From JBOGIF01 sp050742415 (GTDB lineage Bacteria; Actinomycetota; Acidimicrobiia; Acidimicrobiales; AC-14), in contig JBOGIF010000097.1 in the NCBI GenBank assembly GCA_050742415.1, forward strand, positions 1 to 39,376: 39,376 bases of DNA, in the 5' to 3' direction. Below, one piece after another: positions 31,999 to 39,376 of this stretch (its first letter is position 1; every line of letters starts with the position of its first letter). The notes beneath the pieces were generated by a model. That model was given only the letters and a program-made list of their open reading frames with translations, did not search any database and was not told where the DNA came from. A program made the position numbers and the translations under genes.

Positions 31999-33905
31999 CG
32001 AGCGTCGGACATGACAGCGCCGTTGGCCCGGACGACGCGGCCTGCCGCGTGGTCGACCAACCGTCCAACCTCGGCGCCGTCGATCGTCTCCTTCTCGAGG
32101 AGTGCGCGGGCGACGGCGTCGAGCCCGGCACGGTGCTCGGTGAGCGTCTCGCGGCAACGCTCCTCCTGCCGGCGGAGGATGTGCCCGACCTCTTCGTCGA
32201 TCACGCGGGCCGTCTCGTCGCTGTAGTCACGCGAGTGCATCAGGTCCTCCCCCAGGAAGACCATCCCCTGCGAGCCCCACGCCATGGGCCCCACCCGGTC
32301 GCTCATGCCCCACTCGCGAACCATCTTGCGGGCCAGCTCGGTGCAACCGACGAGGTCGTTGTTGGCGCCGGTGGAGATGGTGCCGAAGATGATCTCCTCG
32401 GAGATGCGCCCGCCGAGGCGGACCACGAGGGAGTCCTCGATGTAGGGGAGCTGGTAGATGTGGCGCTCTTCCAGCGGGAGCTGCTGGGTCACGCCCAGGG
32501 CCATTCCCGTCGGGAGGATCGTGACCTTGTGCACGGGGTCGGCGTGCTCGAGCACGTAGGCGGCGACGGCGTGGCCACCCTCGTGGTAGGCGATGACCTC
32601 CTTCTCCTGGTCGGAGAGCACCATCGACTCGCGACGCTGGCCCATCAGCACCCGGTCGCGCGCCGCCTCGAAGTCCTCCATGTGGACGTCCTTCTTGCCC
32701 CGCCGCACCGCGAACAGAGCTGCCTCGTTGACGAGGTTCGCCAGGTCGGCGCCGCTCATGCCGGGGGTGCCCCGGGCGATGATGACCAGGTCGACATCGG
32801 GGTCGAGTCGCTTGTCCTTGGCATGCACCTGAAGGATGGGAAGGCGCTCCTCGAGGTCGGGGAGGGGCACGACTATCTGGCGGTCGAAACGGCCGGGCCG
32901 CAGCAGGGCGGGGTCGAGGATGTCAGGCCGGTTGGTGGCGGCCATCATCACCACGCCCTCGGTGGTCTCGAATCCGTCCATCTCCGAGAGCATCTGGTTG
33001 AGGGTCTGCTCCCGCTCGTCGTGGCCGCCGCCGAGCCCGGCACCGCGCTTGCGGCCGATCGAGTCGATCTCGTCCACGAAGATGATGCAGGGGGCCTGCT
33101 TGCGGGCCGTCTGGAACAGGTCGCGCACCCGGGCCGCGCCCACGCCGACGAACATCTCCATGAAGTCCGAGCCCGTGATCGACATGAACGGCACCCCGGC
33201 CTCACCCGCCACGGCCCGGGCGATGAGTGTCTTGCCGGTACCCGGAGGGCCGACGAGCAGCACGCCCTTCGGGATCCGGGCCCCGATGTCGCGGAACTTG
33301 CCGGGGGACTTCAAGAAGTCCACCACCTCGGTGATCTCCTGCTTCACACCGGTGTAGCCGGCCACGTCGGCGAACGTGGTCTTGGGCTTCTCGGTCGTGT
33401 ACACCTTGGCTCGCGACCGCCCGATCGACATGATCCCGGCCATCTGGCCCTGGGCCCGGCGACCCATCCACCACCAGAAGGCGACGAGAAGCGCCACCGG
33501 CAGGAGCCACACGATGATCGAGCCGATCACGTTGGAGCTGGGCGGGGTGTAGTCCCGCTTGACGTTGCGCTCCCGGAGAAGGGCGAGGTCGCTCTCGGGG
33601 ATGTCGACGGGGCCGGTGGTCGTGAAGTTGTCGCCGTTGCGAAGCTTGCCCCGGATGCGGGCGGTCTCGTTGTCGATGTCGACGCTGGTGACCTGGCCGG
33701 CCCGAACCTTTTCGAGGAACTCCGAGTAGCCGATCTTGTCCGGCCCCGAACGGCTCATCGTGGGGGCGACGAGCACGGCCAGCACGGCGATGGCGACGAG
33801 AACCCAGACGACCGGACGGGGCCAACCGGTGCCTCCGGAGGGGATCCCGGGCAGTCCGGACCGCTCCTTCTTCGCGCCGCGCGGACTCGGTGTTTGCGGG
33901 GTCAC
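31995..33905 (-). CDS. ftsH: ATP-dependent zinc metalloprotease FtsH
   Basis: The 636-residue membrane protease degrades membrane and regulatory proteins. It has two transmembrane segments (about residues 32-49 and 120-141) and the AAA+ domain with GPPGTGKTL (about 219), IIFVDEIDSIGRKRG (Walker B) and ATNRPDILDPALLRPGRFDR (arginine fingers). The zinc motif HEGGH (about 439) follows. Length matches the family (610-660). GTG 33905 was chosen because TACCAT lies six bases upstream. It is the first gene of the operon with sufD, Rieske and sufC2, an unusual partner for suf genes. Confidence 0.94.
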   Translation of the reverse strand: MTPQTPSPRGAKKERSGLPGIPSGGTGWPRPVVWVLVAIAVLAVLVAPTMSRSGPDKIGYSEFLEKVRAGQVTSVDIDNETARIRGKLRNGDNFTTTGPVDIPESDLALLRERNVKRDYTPPSSNVIGSIIVWLLPVALLVAFWWWMGRRAQGQMAGIMSIGRSRAKVYTTEKPKTTFADVAGYTGVKQEITEVVDFLKSPGKFRDIGARIPKGVLLVGPPGTGKTLIARAVAGEAGVPFMSITGSDFMEMFVGVGAARVRDLFQTARKQAPCIIFVDEIDSIGRKRGAGLGGGHDEREQTLNQMLSEMDGFETTEGVVMMAATNRPDILDPALLRPGRFDRQIVVPLPDLEERLPILQVHAKDKRLDPDVDLVIIARGTPGMSGADLANLVNEAALFAVRRGKKDVHMEDFEAARDRVLMGQRRESMVLSDQEKEVIAYHEGGHAVAAYVLEHADPVHKVTILPTGMALGVTQQLPLEERHIYQLPYIEDSLVVRLGGRISEEIIFGTISTGANNDLVGCTELARKMVREWGMSDRVGPMAWGSQGMVFLGEDLMHSRDYSDETARVIDEEVGHILRRQEERCRETLTEHRAGLDAVARALLEKETIDGAEVGRLVDHAAGRVVRANGAVMSDAR

Positions 33906-33911
33906 GCTGCA

Positions 33912-33917
33912 ATGGTA
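33912..33917 (-). promoter_or_regulatory. -10 box TACCAT, leaderless start of ftsH-sufD-Rieske-sufC2
   Basis: On the minus strand TACCAT is followed by TGCAGC and GTG 33905. The promoter would drive all four genes. Confidence 0.55.
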
Positions 33918-33974
33918 CGTCCCGCCGGGCGACAACCGGGCGCCGCCATCCCCGTTCGGCTGCGACCCTGCCGT

Positions 33975-33980
33975 TAATCT
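33975..33980 (+). promoter_or_regulatory. -10 box TAATCT, leaderless start of the DUF3499 gene
   Basis: TAATCT is followed by seven bases and ATG 33988. Confidence 0.55.
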
Positions 33981-33987
33981 TGCACCC

Positions 33988-34221
33988 ATGGAGCGTGCCC
34001 GTCTCTGCGCCCGGCCCGGCTGCGCCGCCCCGGCCGAAGCGATGTTGGCCTTCCAGTACTCCACTCGCACCATCTGGGTCGACGACCTCAGGCCCTCCGA
34101 GCCGTCGGCCATCGACCTGTGTGGCCGCCATGCCGACGGCTTGTGCCCACCGTTGGGTTGGGCTGGTCACGACCGGCGAGCCTCCTCGCAGCCCGACGTC
34201 GCTGCCCGCGTCGCCTCCTAG
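33988..34221 (+). CDS. DUF3499 family small protein
   Basis: The 77-residue protein has the family pattern RLCARPGCAAPAEAMLAFQY ... SAIDLCGRHADGLCPPLGW, with paired cysteines (C-x4-C early, C-x2-H later) that could bind zinc. DUF3499 is a small conserved actinobacterial family of unknown function. ATG 33988 follows TAATCT by seven bases. It is divergent from ftsH and overlaps the start assigned to the CPBP protease. Confidence 0.82.
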   Translation: MERARLCARPGCAAPAEAMLAFQYSTRTIWVDDLRPSEPSAIDLCGRHADGLCPPLGWAGHDRRASSQPDVAARVAS

Positions 34222-34936
34222 CCCTTCCGGCCCCGACGCGCCGCCGCCCCGTTGGGGGTTCAGCGAGGTGGTCGGGGGCGTGCTGGTCGGCGTGTTCCTG
34301 TCGAGCCTGCTGGCCAGCGTCGTACTCGCCGCCTCCGGCGACCCCGAGCTGGGGCTGGGTGGCAAGGCCGTCTCGGCCCTGGGCCTCTGGGTCGGGCTGG
34401 TGGGCGCGGCGGTCGTCGCCAGCCGGCGCAAGGGCTCGGGACGTCCCGCCGCCGACTTCGGCCTCAGGTTCCGGCCGGTCGACCTGCCCTTGGGCGTGGC
34501 CGCCGCGCTTACCGCCCAGCTCGTGGTGCTCCCGCTCGTGGCGCTGGGCCTGAGCCCGCTACTGGGACGCCCGGAGGTGGAGGGCCCGGCCCGCGACCTG
34601 GTGGGGAGCGCCACCGGCCCCGCCCTTCCCGTGCTCGTGCTGATGGTGGTGATCGGGGCGCCCTTGGTGGAGGAGCTCTTCTACCGCGGTCTCTTGGTGG
34701 GCGCGCTGCGGGTCCGCTTCGGCGGCGTGGTGGCGGTGGTCGGCTCCGCCGTCGTCTTCGGGCTCTCGCACCAGAGCCAGCTACCGGCCGCGGCCGTGGT
34801 CCTGATGATGGTGAGCCTGGGCGCGCTCGGTGCGGTGCTGAGTGTCCTGGCGGTGCGCACGGGGCGCCTTGGGTCGGCGATCGTGGCCCACGCCACGTTC
34901 AACGCCGTCACCGTGGCGGTGGTGTTGTCCAAGTAA
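34130..34936 (+). CDS. CPBP family intramembrane metalloprotease
   Basis: The protein is hydrophobic with about seven membrane segments and has the CPBP/Rce1 signature: PLVEELFYRGLLVGALRVRF (E-E-x3-R), FGLSHQSQL, and IVAHATFNAV. These carry the Glu, Arg and His residues of the membrane-embedded protease. Bacterial members serve in CAAX-like processing, bacteriocin immunity or are of unknown function. The start is uncertain: ATG 34130 (268 residues) overlaps the DUF3499 gene by 92 bases, while GTG 34268 would start the protein right at the first membrane segment. Nothing shows a ribosome binding site for either. Confidence 0.8.
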   Translation: MPTACAHRWVGLVTTGEPPRSPTSLPASPPSPSGPDAPPPRWGFSEVVGGVLVGVFLSSLLASVVLAASGDPELGLGGKAVSALGLWVGLVGAAVVASRRKGSGRPAADFGLRFRPVDLPLGVAAALTAQLVVLPLVALGLSPLLGRPEVEGPARDLVGSATGPALPVLVLMVVIGAPLVEELFYRGLLVGALRVRFGGVVAVVGSAVVFGLSHQSQLPAAAVVLMMVSLGALGAVLSVLAVRTGRLGSAIVAHATFNAVTVAVVLSK

Positions 34937-34952
34937 TCGTCGAGATGCCGCG

Positions 34953-34976
34953 CTTTCGCTAAAGCCGGCGCGAAAG
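34953..34976 (+). terminator. Hairpin after the CPBP gene
   Basis: CTTTCGC (34953-34959) pairs with GCGAAAG (34970-34976) over a 10-base loop, 16 bases after the CPBP stop. There is no T-run. It may separate the CPBP gene from the zinc-ribbon gene. Confidence 0.4.
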
Positions 34977-35025
34977 GGTGCCGATACCCAATGCCGTAGA
35001 GACCAACGAGATCGGGGGGTCGAAG

Positions 35026-35193
35026 ATGAATTGCCCGTCCTGTGGCCGTGGCCAGCTGGTGGAGATCCGCCTCACCGTGGCCGACCGGCCGATGTCCATG
35101 CGCTCGTGCCCGTCCTGCGAGCGGCGCTGGTGGGAGAGCAACGGGGAGCTTCTTCCCCTCGGCTCGGTGCTGGAGCTCGTCTCCAGCCGGTAG
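35026..35193 (+). CDS. Small zinc-ribbon protein
   Basis: The 55-residue protein starts MNCPSCGRGQLVEIRLTVAD and continues MRSCPSCERRWWES, so two CPxC pairs can hold one zinc ion in a ribbon. The C-terminal half (LLPLGSVLELVSS) is helical. A GGGGGG stretch lies 7-12 bases ahead of ATG 35026; a longer version from GTG 34978 is possible but its extra part looks non-conserved. No named family is recognised; RNA-polymerase-related or ribosomal roles would be guesses. Confidence 0.68.
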   Translation: MNCPSCGRGQLVEIRLTVADRPMSMRSCPSCERRWWESNGELLPLGSVLELVSSR

Positions 35194-35249
35194 CCGGTAG
35201 TTGGCCGCTCCTGGGAGGCGAGTGCCCCTGCCAGTGGGGGAACGGATGA

Positions 35250-35255
35250 CAGACT
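35250..35255 (+). promoter_or_regulatory. -10-like box CAGACT ahead of the 809-residue membrane protein
   Basis: CAGACT is followed by six bases and GTG 35262. It departs from TANNNT only at the first base. Confidence 0.35.
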
Positions 35256-35261
35256 GAAAGC

Positions 35262-37691
35262 GTGGCCATCGAACTCCGGCCGTCGCCCCCTGATCTGGAC
35301 GACGACCTCTCGTCGTCGCCGCACCCCGACGAGCCCAGAGGCTCGCAGCGGCAGAGGCCCTCCGTCGAGACGGTGGTAACCGTCGGGCTGGTGGCGGGTG
35401 CGGTCTTGTTCACGCTGGCTCAGCTGCAGCCTTCGTTGCTCCTGGCCAAGACCACCCCGGCGGGCGGCGACATGGGCGCCCACGTATGGGGGCCCGACTT
35501 CATCCGCCGCGCCCTGCTGCCCCACGGCCGTCTCATGGGGTGGGCGCCGGACTGGTACGCCGGGTTCCCCGCCTACAGCTTCTACTTCCCTTTGCCGGCG
35601 CTGGTCATCGTCGCCCTCGATGTCGTCCTGCCGTACGGGATCGCCTTCAAGCTCGTCACCGTGGCCGGTATCCTCTCGCTTCCGGTGGCGGCGTGGGCCT
35701 TCGGCCGGCTTGCCGGGATGCGCTTCCCGGGCCCGCCGCTGCTGGCCGTCGCCACCGTGCCCTTCCTCTTCGACCGGGGATTCACGATCTACGGCGGCAA
35801 CATCGCGTCCACCCTCGCCGGCGAGTTCGGCTTCTCGATAAGCCTGTCGCTCGCCTTCCTCTTCCTCGGGGTCATGGCCCGCGGCCTCGACACCGGCCGC
35901 CACCGGGCACTGGCCGCCGTGCTCCTGGCCCTCACGGGCCTCTCCCACCTGCTGCCGACCGTCTTCGCGGTGGTGGGTGCCCTGGTGCTCCTCGCCTTCG
36001 CACCCCGCTGGCGACGCATCCGGTTCATGGCCGGCGTGCTGGCGGTCGGCGCGCTGCTGGCAGCCTTCTGGTCCTTCCCGTTCCTGATGCGGCTGCCTTA
36101 CGCCAACGACATGGGCTGGGGGAAGCTCACCGACTACATGAAGCAGCTGTTCCCGCACAACCTGCGGTGGCTGGTGGTGCTCGCCGGGGTGGGAGCGCTA
36201 TGCAGCCTGAGCCTACGCCGGAGGGTCGGCCAGTTCTTCGTGGCCATGGCCGCCCTGTCCGCCATGGTCTTCGTGCTCGCCCCGCAGGCCCGGCTGTGGA
36301 ACGCCCGTGCTCTCCCCTTCTGGTTCATCTCGCTCTACATGCTGGCGGCCGTTGGTCTGGCGGAGACCGGGCCGGCGCTGGCCCGCGGCTTCGCGGCCGA
36401 CCCGGACCGGTGGGCCCGAGGGTTCTCGTTCGACCCGGATCGCCCCGGCCTGGCATCGCGCCTGGCCACGCCCGTGGCCGTCGTCCTGGCGACGTGGATG
36501 CTTGTCGCCCTTCCCCTCGGCGTGATCCCGTCGTGGGTCCCCAAGCCGGCCACCACCGACTCCAGCTTCATCCCGGGCTGGGCCCGGTGGAACTACTCGG
36601 GCTACGAGCGCAAGGACGCCTACCCGGAGTACAAGGCGGTGGTCGACATGATGGCCGACGTCGGCCGCACGCGTGGTTGTGGCCGGGCCCACTGGGAGTA
36701 CGAGGAGGACCTCAACCGGTTCGGGACGCCGATGGCACTGATGTTGCTGCCGTACTGGACCCAGGGGTGCATCGGCTCCATGGAGGGCCTGTACTTCGAG
36801 TCGTCTGCGACCACGCCCTACCACTTCCTCACCGCCGGAGAGGTGTCCGCCAAGCCGTCGAACCCCCAGCGTGACCTCCCCTACGTGACCGACCGTCCCG
36901 ACCTCGACGCCGGGATCCCCCACATGCAGATGCTCGGGACCCGCTACTACATGGCTTTCTCTCCCGAGGCCGTGTCCCAGGCCGAGGATCGCCCGGAGCT
37001 GGCTCTCGTCGCCACCTCGGGGAAGTGGAAGGTCTACGAGGTGGCAGGCTCGGAGCTGGTGGCGCCGCTGCAGTTCCAGCCGGCCGTCGTCACGGGCGCG
37101 GCCAAGGGCGGTACGGAGTGGTTGGGGGTGGCCACCAAGTGGTTCATGGACCCCGAGGCCCAGGACGTCCTGCTGGCTGCGTCCGGGCCCAAGAGTTGGG
37201 GCCGGGTGGCGGTTCGCCACCGGCCGACGAAGTCGACGACCGTCGGCGAGGGGGTCACCGTTGGCACGGCGACGAGGCGGCCGGTCGACCCGGTGGTCGT
37301 CAGTCGGATCCGGACAGACAACGCCAACATCTCCTTCGACGTCGACAAGCCCGGTTCGCCCGTGCTGGTCAAGTCCTCCTACTTCCCCAACTGGCGGGCT
37401 TCCGGTGCCGAAGGCCCGTGGCGCGTCGCGCCCAACCTGATGGTGGTGGTGCCGACCTCCCGCCACGTCACCCTGCACTACGGCTGGACCCCGGTCGAGG
37501 TGATCGGGTGGCTGCTGACTCTCGGCGGTGTCGCCACGATGGCGGCTTGGGCTGTCCGCAGCCGCCGCCCCGTGGCGGGGGAGGAGCCGGACACGGTGGA
37601 CCCCGCGGGTGCAGATGACGGGCCGGAGGAGGGGTTGGCCGGTCCCGAATCGGCCGAGCCGGCGGAGCCCGAACGCGAGCCTGCTGTCTGA
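35262..37691 (+). CDS. Large polytopic membrane protein, PTPS-related/GT-C-like
   Basis: The 809-residue protein has a disordered N-terminus, then about ten or more transmembrane segments up to residue 430, a long extracytoplasmic domain (about 430-750), one more membrane segment near 755 and an acidic tail. Early loops have GGDMGAHVWGPDFIRRALLP and WAPDWYAGFPAYSFYFPLPA, which match the membrane family annotated as 6-pyruvoyl-tetrahydropterin-synthase-related (PTPS_related). That name is historical: the layout is that of a GT-C glycosyltransferase. A role in moving sugars from a lipid carrier to the outer surface is inference. It is followed after 14 bases by another GT-C protein. Confidence 0.75.
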   Translation: MAIELRPSPPDLDDDLSSSPHPDEPRGSQRQRPSVETVVTVGLVAGAVLFTLAQLQPSLLLAKTTPAGGDMGAHVWGPDFIRRALLPHGRLMGWAPDWYAGFPAYSFYFPLPALVIVALDVVLPYGIAFKLVTVAGILSLPVAAWAFGRLAGMRFPGPPLLAVATVPFLFDRGFTIYGGNIASTLAGEFGFSISLSLAFLFLGVMARGLDTGRHRALAAVLLALTGLSHLLPTVFAVVGALVLLAFAPRWRRIRFMAGVLAVGALLAAFWSFPFLMRLPYANDMGWGKLTDYMKQLFPHNLRWLVVLAGVGALCSLSLRRRVGQFFVAMAALSAMVFVLAPQARLWNARALPFWFISLYMLAAVGLAETGPALARGFAADPDRWARGFSFDPDRPGLASRLATPVAVVLATWMLVALPLGVIPSWVPKPATTDSSFIPGWARWNYSGYERKDAYPEYKAVVDMMADVGRTRGCGRAHWEYEEDLNRFGTPMALMLLPYWTQGCIGSMEGLYFESSATTPYHFLTAGEVSAKPSNPQRDLPYVTDRPDLDAGIPHMQMLGTRYYMAFSPEAVSQAEDRPELALVATSGKWKVYEVAGSELVAPLQFQPAVVTGAAKGGTEWLGVATKWFMDPEAQDVLLAASGPKSWGRVAVRHRPTKSTTVGEGVTVGTATRRPVDPVVVSRIRTDNANISFDVDKPGSPVLVKSSYFPNWRASGAEGPWRVAPNLMVVVPTSRHVTLHYGWTPVEVIGWLLTLGGVATMAAWAVRSRRPVAGEEPDTVDPAGADDGPEEGLAGPESAEPAEPEREPAV

Positions 37692-37705
37692 GCGATAGGG
37701 GCCCG

Positions 37706-39226
37706 GTGGGCCTCACCACGTCGTCGCGCCCGGTGCAGTTGAGCGCCGCCACCGCCATCGTCCTGGGGGTGGTCGTTCGGTTCGCCAACGCGTCGCACCT
37801 GCGCCTCGACGAGGCCATGACGGTGAACATCGCCGGGCTCCCGCTGGGGCGGATGGCCGAAGCCCTGCGCCACGACGGCGCGCCGCCCGCCTACTACTTG
37901 TTGCTCGCGGGATGGATGCGCGCGTTCGGTGCCGGCGACGTGGCGGTACGGGCCCTCTCGGGCGTGCTCGCCGTGGCCGCCCTTCCCCTCGTCTGGATGG
38001 TCGGACGCCGTCTCGGCGGGTCTCGTGCGGCCTGGGCGTCCTTGTTGCTGCTGGCGTCGTCGCCCTTCGCCGCCCGCTACGCCACCGAGGCCCGCATGTA
38101 CTCGCTCGTGATCGTGCTGGTCCTGGGAGGGTTCCTGGCGCTCGACCGCCTTCTACGGGCGCGTTCGAGTCGTGCGTTCGTGGCGCTGGCGGCGGTGACC
38201 GGGCTCCTCCTGCTGACCCACTACTGGTCGCTCTTCCTGCTTGCGGTGACGGCGGCGGTGCTGGCCGTCCGGGCGGTGCGCGATTCGGAGGCCGAAGCCC
38301 GTCGTGGAGCGCGCCGGGCGCTGGCCGCCGTCGGGGCTGGCTCACTCTTCTTCGGGCCGTGGCTGCCGTCCTTCCTCTACCAGGCCCGCCACACCGGCAC
38401 GCCGTGGGGTCGCCCGGGCGGCGCCCGGGCGGTGGTCGACACCGTCTTCTACTTCGCCGGCGGCTACCGCGTCCCCGGCCTCGGGGTGGCGCTCGGACTG
38501 CTCTACCTGGTGCTGATGGCGGTGGGGATGGGGCCGCGGCGGTCGGCGCCGCGGTTGGCGTCTAGTGGCCGGATGGTGTTGGCGCGGCCCCTGGCCGTGG
38601 CGACCTTAGGCACGCTCGTCGTGGCAGTTGCGGCGGGCCAACTGACCGGCTCCGCCTTCGCACCCCGGTACGCGGCGGTCGTTTTCCCGTTGGCGATGTT
38701 GCTGGCCGGGCTGGGCGTCGCGTCCCTGTCTGACACGCGGGTCGCAGGCGGCGTGCTGGCCGGGGCCACCGTGCTGGGGCTGGCCGCGTGCGTTCCCAAC
38801 ATGGTGAGCGAGAGGACGTCGGCGGGCCGGGTCGCGGAGGTCTTGGCCTCGCAGGGCCGGGCGGGCGACGTGGTCGCCTACTGCCCCGACCAGCTCGGCC
38901 CGTCGGTGGCCCGGCTACTGCCCCAAGGCCGCCTCACCCAACTCACGTTCCCGCGGGCAACAGGCCCCGAGCTCATCGACTGGGTGGGTTACGAAGACGC
39001 CAACCGGTCGGCACCGGTCGGGACCTTCGCCCGCATGCTGCTCGACCGGACCGGTCCCACCCACGACCTGTGGGTCGTGTGGGCACCGGGTTACCGGACC
39101 CTGGGGACCAAGTGCGAGCAGCTGCTGGACGAGCTACGGGCAGCGAGGCCCGGCGCCTCACAGTTGGTCGACGCCCCGCCGGGCTACTTCGAACGCCCCC
39201 AGCTCGTCCGCTACGCGTCGACGTAG
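37706..39226 (+). CDS. GT39/ArnT-like membrane glycosyltransferase
   Basis: The 506-residue protein has a first hydrophobic segment, then HLRLDEAMTVNIAGLPLG with the Asp-Glu of the first outer loop typical of GT-C enzymes, followed by HDGAPPAYYLLLAGWMRAFG and RYATEARMYSLVIVLVLGGF. About ten membrane segments end near residue 380, and a soluble C-terminal part follows (GDVVAYCPDQLGPSVARLLP). It would transfer a sugar or mannose from a polyprenyl carrier to an outer substrate. It starts at GTG 37706, 14 bases after the preceding gene, which suggests an operon and joint work on a surface glycan. Confidence 0.85.
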   Translation: MGLTTSSRPVQLSAATAIVLGVVVRFANASHLRLDEAMTVNIAGLPLGRMAEALRHDGAPPAYYLLLAGWMRAFGAGDVAVRALSGVLAVAALPLVWMVGRRLGGSRAAWASLLLLASSPFAARYATEARMYSLVIVLVLGGFLALDRLLRARSSRAFVALAAVTGLLLLTHYWSLFLLAVTAAVLAVRAVRDSEAEARRGARRALAAVGAGSLFFGPWLPSFLYQARHTGTPWGRPGGARAVVDTVFYFAGGYRVPGLGVALGLLYLVLMAVGMGPRRSAPRLASSGRMVLARPLAVATLGTLVVAVAAGQLTGSAFAPRYAAVVFPLAMLLAGLGVASLSDTRVAGGVLAGATVLGLAACVPNMVSERTSAGRVAEVLASQGRAGDVVAYCPDQLGPSVARLLPQGRLTQLTFPRATGPELIDWVGYEDANRSAPVGTFARMLLDRTGPTHDLWVVWAPGYRTLGTKCEQLLDELRAARPGASQLVDAPPGYFERPQLVRYAST

Positions 39227-39287
39227 GTGACCCGGGCGAATTGTTAGTACCGGCCTCTGAACGGCATGGTCATGGCATAGTTATGGC

Positions 39288-39376
39288 ATGGCACGAGCTC
39301 GAGTGAGCACCACTGTCGACGAGAACCTGTTGGCTCAGGCCCGGGGCATGCGCGCCGGTGCCACCGACGCGGCGAT
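39288..39376 (+). CDS. Antitoxin-like gene, N-terminal part, cut by the window end
   Basis: From ATG 39288 the first residues read MARARVSTTVDENLLAQARG, like the N-termini of actinobacterial ribbon-helix-helix antitoxins, then MRAGATDAA. Upstream (39263-39290) are repeats of ATGGCATRG, which may be operator sites, and a TAGTTA box. The rest of the gene, and any toxin, lie outside the window. The call is by N-terminal pattern only. Confidence 0.55.
   Translation, partial: MARARVSTTVDENLLAQARGMRAGATDAA

Overview
The window is GC-rich, gene-dense DNA from an actinobacterium. Class Acidimicrobiia or a near relative is the most likely source, which is an inference from family content and style, not from a marker gene. 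Supporting signs are a homodimeric AceE, mycobacterial-type KorAB, a Rieske protein inside a suf gene group, a DUF3499 protein, many GTG/TTG starts and many 1-16 base gene overlaps. At least eleven genes start 6-7 bases after a TANNNT-like -10 box, so leaderless transcripts look like the normal way to start an operon here.

Layout. 1-2.3 kb: end of aat, a fused RNase HI-SLOG gene, and an AbiEi/DUF559 gene framed by 46-bp inverted repeats. 2.3-7.0 kb: aceE, rpe and glpX. 7.1-8.9 kb: a complete IS1182-type insertion sequence whose transposase is frameshifted; it sits in a CTAG that includes the stop codon of a YceI gene. 8.9-16.8 kb: yceI, a Ppx/GppA phosphatase, the operon cbbX-korA-korB, and an HhH-GPD glycosylase followed by thiS and thiE. 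16.8-21.6 kb: an alpha/beta hydrolase lacking its nucleophile serine, a hairpin-rich intergenic stretch, a membrane protein, an acyl-CoA dehydrogenase and a glycogen-debranching-type enzyme. 21.6-26.7 kb: sufC1-sufS-sufU, a lipoprotein, an isocitrate lyase/PEP mutase homologue and an MFS exporter in one run. 26.8-29.6 kb: a thioredoxin-fold protein, a vapBC-like pair, a DUF3105 protein and an L,D-transpeptidase. 29.6-33.9 kb: the minus-strand operon ftsH-sufD-Rieske-sufC2. 33.9-39.2 kb: DUF3499, a CPBP protease, a zinc-ribbon protein and two large GT-C-like membrane proteins. The start of another antitoxin-like gene is cut by the window end.

How the genes work together. The two suf groups build Fe-S clusters and would supply KorAB and the Rieske protein. 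AceE and KorAB make acyl-CoA from 2-oxoacids. Rpe, GlpX and the red-type RuBisCO activase CbbX are all Calvin-cycle-linked, although no RuBisCO gene lies in the window.

The items most worth a second look are the inverted-repeat-framed AbiEi/DUF559 gene, the hairpin cluster at 17.65-17.79 kb, the split suf system with two sufC genes, the RNase HI-SLOG fusion, and the coupling of cbbX to korAB.
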